In this document: piece after piece, positions 1-5,409 of the stretch
Layout of the letters: every line of letters starts with the position of its first letter
How positions within the stretch are numbered: the stretch's first letter is position 1
NCBI GenBank assembly: GCA_900771305.1
Contig: CAAGNL010000524.1
Coordinates: forward strand, 1-8,436
Reading direction: 5' to 3'
Length of the DNA stretch: 8,436 bases
Origin: Kiritimatiellia bacterium
GTDB lineage: Bacteria > Verrucomicrobiota > Kiritimatiellia > RFP12 > UBA1067
The notes under the pieces: generated by a model
Database searches by the model: none
What the model was told of the DNA's origin: nothing
The model's input: only the letters and a program-made list of their open reading frames with translations
Translations under genes and position numbers: made by a program

Positions 1-709
1 CCTCCTTGGCGAGCTTCTCGGAAATGACCTTGTCGCGCGCCGGCGTCTCGACCGGCACAGCCGTCTCCTTCTCCGCGTCCTTCATGTCCATCACAAGACG
101 ACCGGCCTTGACCTCGGCCGCGACGCGCGGACCGAAACCGATGGACGGAATGCCGTAGTGGTCGGCCAACTGCTCCATGGCGCTTGCGGCCCGCGGACAC
201 AGTCCCTTCCCGTAGTCGCCCATCATCGCGTGCGTGATGGTGTAGGTGAAGATGATGTCCGTCGTCGCGTCCTTCCGCCAGGTCTGGCGCACAATGCCCT
301 CCATCGACCGCCAGATGGCCTCGGGCTGGGCGGACGCATCGTTGGTGGCGAACTCGACGAAAAGCAGGTCAGGCTTGTACTGCAGGGCATCGTGCGCCAG
401 GCGGAATACGCCGAGATTGGACCCCGTGCCGCCAATGGCCGCGTGGACTTCCTTGAACTTGACGTTCGGGTAGGTCTTCTGCAGCCATTCGGTCGTGAGA
501 TTCCGCCAGCCGTTCATCGCCGTGATCGAACCACCCAGATAGGCGACGACGATTTCCTTCTTCCCCTCGCGGATCTTCTTGAGGAAATTGCCCACGCCGT
601 CACGGGCCTGCACCTCTTCCGCCTTGACCTGTCCCTTGTACACAGGCTTCTCGGCCCACAGAACACCAGCCACCAGCGCGGCCGCCAACGCCAACATCGT
701 CTTCCTCAT
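1..709 (-). CDS. Exported SGNH/GDSL-family hydrolase (C-terminus cut by window edge)
   Basis: The first 236 residues of a secreted SGNH hydrolase are present; the frame is still open at base 1. Residues 1-19 form a typical signal peptide (MRK, then an Ala/Leu-rich core ending VLWA before EKP). Block I is GGSIT at 59-63 with Ser61 as the expected nucleophile, preceded by the hydrophobic strand EIVVAYL. Block II is AIGGTGSN at 91-98, supplying the oxyanion-hole Gly. Block III is ATND at 121-124 with Asn123. Block V, with the catalytic Asp/His, would lie in the missing part. Family members are esterases, often carbohydrate deacetylases, but the substrate cannot be read here. The start at 709 is supported by GGGAAGGG four bases upstream. 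It lies 52 bp downstream of cysteine synthase on the same strand and may be co-transcribed. SGNH fold is confident, exact function unknown. Confidence 0.85.
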   Translation of the reverse strand, partial: MRKTMLALAAALVAGVLWAEKPVYKGQVKAEEVQARDGVGNFLKKIREGKKEIVVAYLGGSITAMNGWRNLTTEWLQKTYPNVKFKEVHAAIGGTGSNLGVFRLAHDALQYKPDLLFVEFATNDASAQPEAIWRSMEGIVRQTWRKDATTDIIFTYTITHAMMGDYGKGLCPRAASAMEQLADHYGIPSIGFGPRVAAEVKAGRLVMDMKDAEKETAVPVETPARDKVISEKLAKE

Positions 710-761
710 GTCGCCCTTCCCTTTTTATGTGAACAGATCGGATGATGCTTGAAATCTGCGT

Positions 762-1703
762 TCAGACTCTCTCGTCCTCGTTGAAGAGAGGCGTGGAGAA
801 ATAGCGTTCCGCCGTGTCCGGCAGAATCGTCACCACGGTCTTGCCCGGTCCCAGGCGCTTCGCGAGCTTGAGCGCGGCGAAAACATTCGTACCTGCCGAA
901 ATGCCCACCATCAGACCTTCCTTCCGCGCAAGGTCGCGCGAGGTCTGAAGCGCCTGCTCGTCCGTGACCACGCAGATGTGCGAATAGATCTGCGTGTTGA
1001 GATTGTCGGGGATGAGACCGTCGCCGATTCCCATCTGAAGATGCGTTCCCACCGTGCCCCCGCCGAGGATCGCCGCGTTCTTCGGCTCGACCGCCCAGAT
1101 CTCGATGCTGGGATTCAGGGCCTTCAGCACCTCGCCAATGCCGCTCAGCGTGCCCCCCGTGCCCACACCCGAGCAGAAGCCGAGGATCGGACGCGCCGCC
1201 TGCTCCACGATCTCAAGCGCCGTATGGTGACGATGCACCGCAGGATTCGCGGGATTCGAGAACTGCTCCGGCACGTAGACGCGGGGATTCTCCTGCGCCA
1301 TCCGCTGCGCGATGTTCGCGCACTCGGCGATGGCGTCGCCGATGTTGCCCGCGTCGTGCACCAATACGACGCGCGCGCCGTAGTGCTGCACGAGCTTCCG
1401 CCGCTCTTCGCTCACGCTGTCGGGCATCACGATCACCGTCTCATAGCCCTTCACCGCGCCGACGAGGGCGAGACCAATGCCCTGATTTCCGCTGGTCGGC
1501 TCGACGATGATGGAATCCGGCTTCAGCAGTCCCTTGCGCTCGGCCGCCTCGATCATGTTCAGCGCCGTGCGCGTCTTGATGGAACCACCCACATTGAGCG
1601 CCTCGAACTTGACCAGGACTTCCGCGCTGTCCGCATCCACCATCCGATTCAGGCGAATCAGCGGCGTGTGCCCGATGGCCTCAAGTACCGTATTGCAGAT
1701 CAT
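762..1703 (-). CDS. cysK: Cysteine synthase (O-acetylserine sulfhydrylase), PLP-dependent
   Basis: A 313-residue fold-type II PLP enzyme of the CysK/CysM/CBS family at usual length. It is expected to make cysteine from O-acetylserine and sulfide in the cytoplasm. The PLP Lys is K43 in the segment NVGGSIKTR (38-45); the substrate loop is PTSGNQG (69-75); the phosphate-binding glycine loop is GTGGT (181-185); GISAGTN (267-273) carries the Ser that contacts the PLP ring nitrogen; the C-terminal signature is LPDTAERYFST (294-304). Two positions differ from textbook CysK: Thr replaces the usual Asp after the lysine (KDR becomes KTR), and Gln replaces Thr in TSGNTG. This suggests a divergent clade, so another nucleophile or acceptor, or a cystathionine beta-synthase-like role, is possible. 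The start at 1703 follows GGAAGGAATGGAAGTAG, a good ribosome binding site, and an extended -10 lies about 30 bases upstream. The symbol rests on family, not orthology. Confidence 0.88.
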   Translation of the reverse strand: MICNTVLEAIGHTPLIRLNRMVDADSAEVLVKFEALNVGGSIKTRTALNMIEAAERKGLLKPDSIIVEPTSGNQGIGLALVGAVKGYETVIVMPDSVSEERRKLVQHYGARVVLVHDAGNIGDAIAECANIAQRMAQENPRVYVPEQFSNPANPAVHRHHTALEIVEQAARPILGFCSGVGTGGTLSGIGEVLKALNPSIEIWAVEPKNAAILGGGTVGTHLQMGIGDGLIPDNLNTQIYSHICVVTDEQALQTSRDLARKEGLMVGISAGTNVFAALKLAKRLGPGKTVVTILPDTAERYFSTPLFNEDERV

Positions 1704-1733
1704 CTACTTCCATTCCTTCCAAATTGAAGGGGG

Positions 1734-1742
1734 ATTATACCA
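1734..1742 (-). promoter_or_regulatory. Extended -10 promoter for cysteine synthase
   Basis: On the minus strand the sequence reads TGGTATAAT: a perfect TATAAT -10 (1739 to 1734) with the TGn extension, which can substitute for a -35 box. No good TTGACA is found 16-18 bases upstream, where the GH31 3' end lies. The predicted transcript start is near 1727, giving a leader of about 24 nt that contains the ribosome binding site. This allows cysteine synthase (and perhaps the SGNH gene) to be expressed independently of the upstream glycosidase. Confidence 0.6.
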
Positions 1743-1746
1743 TAAA

Positions 1747-3354
1747 TCAGGGGATGAGTTCGTAGCGGGGAAGACGCTTCAGCGAAACTTCCACCAGGGC
1801 GATCTTCTTGGGCCCGACGTGCTCCTCGCCCAGATCATCCCTCCACCGGCCGACGGGGAGTTCGACGACCACGGAGTCGTCCTCCGCCGTCACGGGAGCC
1901 ACCAACCACTTCGACCCCAGCATGAACTGGGTCATCGGACGCGCAAAGCCCGCGTTCGGGAACTCGTACTCCATCGTCCGCACGATCGGCTCGCCCGTCT
2001 TCGCCGCATGGCGGGCCAGATCGAGGATGTACGGCCCGAACTGCACATGCAGCTCCGCGAACGCCTTGCAGATCTCCTGGTTCTCCTTCGAGAGGTAGCG
2101 CCACGGCGCCGCCGAGAACTGCATCATCGGATGGAGCGCCGCCAGCGCGCAGGAGCGCACGAAGAGCCGCTCGCTGAAGAAGCCTCCCGGACGGTACGTC
2201 ATCGCATCGCCGCCGCCCACCATGTCCGCCACCACATACGGCGACCCCAGCAGGCCCGCCGCCTGCACCATGCCGCTCACGTGCTGCACGGCGTCCCATC
2301 TGTGGCGGACGTCGGGGAGACGCTGCATCACCGGCATGCCACCCGTCTTGTAGCCCACGCGGTATTCATTGTAGGGGAACTTCTCGGCGCCGACGCGGAT
2401 GTAGTCGTGCACCCAGTCGATGGACCGCTTTTCGGGATCATGGTAGCGGAGCGTGGGCTCCATCAGTCCAACGTCGCCCGCATCCCACTTGAAGCCGTCG
2501 ATGCCGTACTCGGCCGCGAACTTCTGGAGCGTCTCGACGTAGTCGTTCCAGCCCGGCTCGTAGGTGAGGTCCCACACGCAGCTGATGCCGCTCCACCACC
2601 ACTTCACACCGGCCCTCTTGCCCTTTGTCGCCTTGTCGTAGGCGAGGACGTCCTTGCCCTCGACCATGTAGCCCTTGCCGTGGCGCAGCAGCTTGTACTC
2701 GCGACTGTCGGGGCACACGAACGGAGAAGTCCAGATCATCGACTTCCAGCCCTTTTCGCGGATGCGTGCGAACATTCCCTTGGGGTCCGGGAAGTCGCGC
2801 GCATGGAACGTATAGCTGCCCTGATAGGGATACCAGCCACCATCCATCAGGTAGACGCCACACGGGAATCCACTCTTCGCGAGCGCCTCCGTGTAGGCGT
2901 CCACGCTCTTCTGGGTCATCCCCTGGATGGCGATCTCGATCCAGTTGTTCCACTGCGGCAGCGTAAAGAGCAGCTCCGCCGGCGTCTTGCCGTTGAACGG
3001 GAAATGCTTCGCCGACGCGACGAGATAAGCCTCCTTCAGCGACTTGCCGGCAACGACCGGCTCGACCTTCTCCGTCTTCGAGGAAATGTAGAGCACGTCA
3101 TTCGTGAACGCGTAGACAAAAGGCTTGTCGCTCCACACGTAGCGCCCCGCGCTCGACACGAAGAACGGCGCCGTCACGCCCCCGGCCCACGACAGATCCA
3201 CGGGTCTTCGGGTGTTGCCATAGGGCATCTCCCAGCCCCTCTCCAGAATGCCGCCCCACCACTTCTCACCGGGCAGCGGTTCGACGACCGTACGAAAGTC
3301 CGCCCAAGCACCCATGCCAATCACGGCAATCACAAGAAACAACTTTTTTTTCAT
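1747..3354 (-). CDS. Secreted GH31-family glycoside hydrolase
   Basis: A 535-residue protein (from the 3354 start) with signal peptide MKKKLFLVIAVIGMGAWA, cleaved likely after A18. An N-terminal beta domain (about 20-130) precedes a TIM barrel. The barrel shows the GH31 nucleophile motif IDGFKWDAGD (285-294, nucleophile D291), and D348 lies five residues before W353, matching the GDNxxxW spacing of the GH31 acid/base. The segment GLLGSPYVVADMVGG (367-381) corresponds to the conserved GLsGxPfxgsDigG stretch. The C-terminal beta domain has the LGSKWLVAPV motif (479-488). GH31 enzymes cleave alpha-glucosides, alpha-xylosides, alpha-galactosides or sulfoquinovosides; which one cannot be said. It is compact for the family. 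Alternative in-frame starts are 3360 and 3402; I prefer 3354 because it gives a clean signal peptide with KKK n-region and sits where a -35/-10 pair predicts the transcript start. It is divergent from the AhbC-like gene. Confidence 0.85.
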   Translation of the reverse strand: MKKKLFLVIAVIGMGAWADFRTVVEPLPGEKWWGGILERGWEMPYGNTRRPVDLSWAGGVTAPFFVSSAGRYVWSDKPFVYAFTNDVLYISSKTEKVEPVVAGKSLKEAYLVASAKHFPFNGKTPAELLFTLPQWNNWIEIAIQGMTQKSVDAYTEALAKSGFPCGVYLMDGGWYPYQGSYTFHARDFPDPKGMFARIREKGWKSMIWTSPFVCPDSREYKLLRHGKGYMVEGKDVLAYDKATKGKRAGVKWWWSGISCVWDLTYEPGWNDYVETLQKFAAEYGIDGFKWDAGDVGLMEPTLRYHDPEKRSIDWVHDYIRVGAEKFPYNEYRVGYKTGGMPVMQRLPDVRHRWDAVQHVSGMVQAAGLLGSPYVVADMVGGGDAMTYRPGGFFSERLFVRSCALAALHPMMQFSAAPWRYLSKENQEICKAFAELHVQFGPYILDLARHAAKTGEPIVRTMEYEFPNAGFARPMTQFMLGSKWLVAPVTAEDDSVVVELPVGRWRDDLGEEHVGPKKIALVEVSLKRLPRYELIP

Positions 3355-3360
3355 GCGCAT

Positions 3361-3389
3361 ATTGTCCCAAATCCCGTTTCGGCAGTCAA
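3361..3389 (-). promoter_or_regulatory. Candidate promoter of the GH31 gene
   Basis: On the minus strand, TTGACT (3389 to 3384, five of six matches to the -35 consensus) is followed by a 17-bp spacer and GACAAT (3366 to 3361, four of six matches to -10). A start site 7 bases downstream of the -10 would fall at about 3354, the A of the preferred ATG, so the mRNA could be leaderless. No convincing Shine-Dalgarno precedes either candidate start (only a GGGA). The -10 is weak, so this is tentative. Confidence 0.35.
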
Positions 3390-3403
3390 TCCCGTTCGGC
3401 ATT

Positions 3404-3412
3404 TGCTATACT
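3404..3412 (+). promoter_or_regulatory. Extended -10 promoter of the AhbC-like gene, near-leaderless
   Basis: The plus strand reads TGCTATACT: an extended -10 (TGn) with TATACT at 3407-3412. Exactly 10 bases separate it from the ATG at 3423, so transcription should start about 3-4 bases before the start codon. The interval ACCCACCGAC has no Shine-Dalgarno, consistent with a near-leaderless mRNA. The same TATACT-N10-ATG arrangement precedes glutamine synthetase. Confidence 0.55.
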
Positions 3413-3422
3413 ACCCACCGAC

Positions 3423-4562
3423 ATGATTGGCATCTCAAAGCTCTATTTCGGCACGATCGAGGAATCGGACAAGCTCCGCTACCGCAAAGGCGTCCACCGC
3501 CGTCCCGTGGTGGTGTGGAACTGCACGCCCGCCTGCAACCTCGCCTGTTCGCACTGCTACGCGGCGTATGCTGGCGAACAGAAGGTCCTCTCGACGGACC
3601 AGGCGCTCGCCGTGATCGACGACCTCGCCGCCTTCGGCGTCCCCGTCATCCTCTTCTCCGGCGGCGAACCCTTCTCGCGCCCGGACATCCGCCAGCTCGC
3701 GGAATACGCGAAATCAAGGGGAATCCGCGTCACCTTCTCGACAAACGGCACCCTGATCGACGACGGCTGGGCGGACTGGATCCGCGATCTCGGCGTCTCC
3801 TATGTTGGCATCTCCATCGACGGCACCGAGCAGATCCACGACACGTTCCGCCGCCATCCCGGCGCCTACCGGAAATCCCTCGCGGCCATCCGCCGCCTGC
3901 GCGACCGCAACGTCAAGGTCGGTCTGCGCGTCACCATGACGCGCGACAACGTCGCCGCAATTCCCGCCATCTTCGACCTCATGCGCGCCGAGCGCGTGCC
4001 GCGCATCTGCCTCTACCACCTCGTCTACACCGGCCGCGGCAAGGAGATCGCCGCAACGGACCTCGACCACGCCGAGGAGCGCGCCGCGCTCGACACCATC
4101 ATCGCCGAGACGAGGACGTGCTTCGACGCGGGCTTCCCCGTGGAGGTCCTGACGGTGGACAATCCCTGCGACGGTCTCGCCCTCTACCTCAAGATGAAGG
4201 CCGAGGGACATCCCAACGCCGACAAGACGCTGGAACTGCTCACCCTCAACGGCGGCAACTCGTCCGGCGAGGGCATTGGCTGCATTTCCTGGGACGGCAC
4301 GGTCTATCCGGACCAGTTCTGGCGCAACCACCCCGTCGGCAACGTCCTCGAGAAGCCCTTCTCGCAGATCTGGGGGAGTCCGGAACCCGGTTCGCTCCTC
4401 GATCTCATGCGGCACAAGAAGGAACTCGTCAAGGGACGCTGCCAGCACTGCCGCTGGCTCGAGCAGTGCGGCGGCAACTTCCGCGCCCGCGGCGAAGCCG
4501 TCACGGGCGATCTCTGGGGCGAAGACCCCACGTGCTATCTAACCGACGCGGAAATCGCCTGA
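3423..4562 (+). CDS. ahbC: Radical SAM/SPASM enzyme, AhbC-like (12,18-didecarboxysiroheme deacetylase)
   Basis: A 379-residue radical SAM protein. The N-terminal MIGISKLYFGTIE and the PVVVWN segment at 28-33 just before the cluster motif match what I remember of AhbC, which removes two acetate side chains from didecarboxysiroheme to give iron-coproporphyrin III in the alternative heme route of sulfate reducers and archaea. The SAM cluster motif is C38-x3-C42-x2-C45; the SAM-binding GGEP is at 80-83; STNGT at 106-110 and ISIDG at 130-134 are typical barrel strands. The C-terminal SPASM region has C287, C340, C343, C349 and C371, as expected for at least one auxiliary Fe-S cluster. Compared with my memory of AhbC, the stretch between LRY and PVVVWN is short. 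No other heme genes are in the window, so a different SPASM maturase is the main alternative. The start follows the promoter by 10 bases. The gene converges with the Mrp gene, with 4 bp between the stops. Confidence 0.75.
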   Translation: MIGISKLYFGTIEESDKLRYRKGVHRRPVVVWNCTPACNLACSHCYAAYAGEQKVLSTDQALAVIDDLAAFGVPVILFSGGEPFSRPDIRQLAEYAKSRGIRVTFSTNGTLIDDGWADWIRDLGVSYVGISIDGTEQIHDTFRRHPGAYRKSLAAIRRLRDRNVKVGLRVTMTRDNVAAIPAIFDLMRAERVPRICLYHLVYTGRGKEIAATDLDHAEERAALDTIIAETRTCFDAGFPVEVLTVDNPCDGLALYLKMKAEGHPNADKTLELLTLNGGNSSGEGIGCISWDGTVYPDQFWRNHPVGNVLEKPFSQIWGSPEPGSLLDLMRHKKELVKGRCQHCRWLEQCGGNFRARGEAVTGDLWGEDPTCYLTDAEIA

Positions 4563-4575
4563 TTCCTCAGGCGAT
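4554..4575. terminator. Perfect hairpin spanning both stop codons of convergent genes
   Basis: The 9-base arm ATCGCCTGA (4554-4562) is followed by a TTCC loop and the exact reverse complement TCAGGCGAT (4567-4575). Each arm holds the last two sense codons (Ile-Ala) and the TGA stop of one gene, so both proteins end in -IA. A stable hairpin would form in either transcript, plausibly a bidirectional terminator or 3'-end stabiliser. Neither side has a U-tract, so classic intrinsic termination is not clear. Confidence 0.5.
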
Positions 4576-5388
4576 CGCGTCGACGAGCGGCTTGAGCTCG
4601 GGGCAGTCGATGGCCTCGACGGCGCCACGGTCGACGTGGGATGCGTAGTCGGGGTTGATCGGCAGACGGCACGCAATCTCGATGCCGTGCTTGGCGGCCA
4701 GCTCGTCCACACGGCTCTTGCCGAAGATCTCGAGCTTCTTGCCGCAGTCGGGGCAGGTGAAGTAGCTCATGTTCTCGACGAGACCAAGAACCTTCTTCTC
4801 CAGCATCTCCGTCATGCGGACGCTCTTCTCGACGATCATGCCGACGAGCTCCTGCGGCGAGGCGACGATCACGACGCCGTCGACGGGCAGGCTCTGGAAC
4901 ACCGTGAGCGGCACGTCGCCGGTCCCCGGGGGCATGTCGACGAACATCACGTCGATGTCATCCCAGTAGACGTCCGTCCAGAACTGCTTCACCGCGCCCG
5001 CGATCACCGGACCACGCCAGACGACGGGCTCGTTCGGGTTCTCGACGAGCAGATTGAGGGACATCACGCTGACGCCGCCGGAGGAGACGCACGGCAGGAT
5101 GCCGTTCTCGCTGTTCAGCGTGCCGCCGGTGATGCCGAAGGCCTTCGGGATGGAGGGGCCCGTGATGTCCGCGTCGAGAATCGCGACCTTGAGTCCGCGC
5201 TTCGCGGTCGCGGCCGCGAGCAGGGACGTGACGAGGCTCTTGCCCACGCCGCCCTTTCCGCTCGCCACGGCAATCACCTTGCCGACGCGGGACCACTGGT
5301 TCAGCTTCGCCGAAAAATCGGGCTTGTCCTTGCGCTCCGAACACGTGCTGCTGCAGCTGCCGCAGTCGTGGGAACAACCTTCCGCCAT
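4567..5388 (-). CDS. Mrp/NBP35-type Fe-S cluster carrier P-loop ATPase
   Basis: A 273-residue cytoplasmic MinD/Mrp-family ATPase (ApbC/NBP35 type) that binds and transfers Fe-S clusters to apo-enzymes. The deviant Walker A GKGGVGKS is at 44-51, the ILDADITGPS strand at 70-79, the MPPGTGD switch motif at 152-158, and the cluster-binding CPDC at 212-215. The N-terminus is cysteine-rich (C5-x3-C9-x2-C12-x3-C16), a possible second cluster site reminiscent of the NBP35 N-terminal ferredoxin-like motif, though with different spacing. There is no DUF59/MIP18 domain in front, so this is the short form. The start at 5388 follows AGAAGGTG four bases upstream. It lies 21 bp downstream of glutamine synthetase and is likely co-transcribed with it. 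The family is certain; the client proteins are unknown. Confidence 0.92.
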   Translation of the reverse strand: MAEGCSHDCGSCSSTCSERKDKPDFSAKLNQWSRVGKVIAVASGKGGVGKSLVTSLLAAATAKRGLKVAILDADITGPSIPKAFGITGGTLNSENGILPCVSSGGVSVMSLNLLVENPNEPVVWRGPVIAGAVKQFWTDVYWDDIDVMFVDMPPGTGDVPLTVFQSLPVDGVVIVASPQELVGMIVEKSVRMTEMLEKKVLGLVENMSYFTCPDCGKKLEIFGKSRVDELAAKHGIEIACRLPINPDYASHVDRGAVEAIDCPELKPLVDAIA

Positions 5389-5409
5389 TTGACACCTTCT
5401 TTCTTGAAA

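Noticed and set aside
3340..3352. Run of eight T on the plus strand (A8 in the GH31 start region) as a slippage or phase-variation site
   Set aside because: It simply encodes the Lys-Lys-Lys of the signal peptide, and a single homopolymer of eight is not enough to argue phase variation.
3355..3402. Longer GH31 start at 3402
   Set aside because: It would put 16 polar residues, including a Cys and an Asn-Asp stretch, before the signal peptide's KKK and hydrophobic core, which is unlike exported proteins; 3360 remains possible.
1507..3426. A 639-codon open frame on the plus strand
   Set aside because: It is antisense to the GH31 and cysteine synthase genes, which have clear catalytic motifs; its composition is that of a shadow frame.
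3248..4648. A 466-codon plus-strand frame overlapping the radical SAM gene
   Set aside because: It is out of phase with the cysteine-motif-bearing frame and gives an Arg/Pro-rich product, typical of a GC-rich shadow frame.
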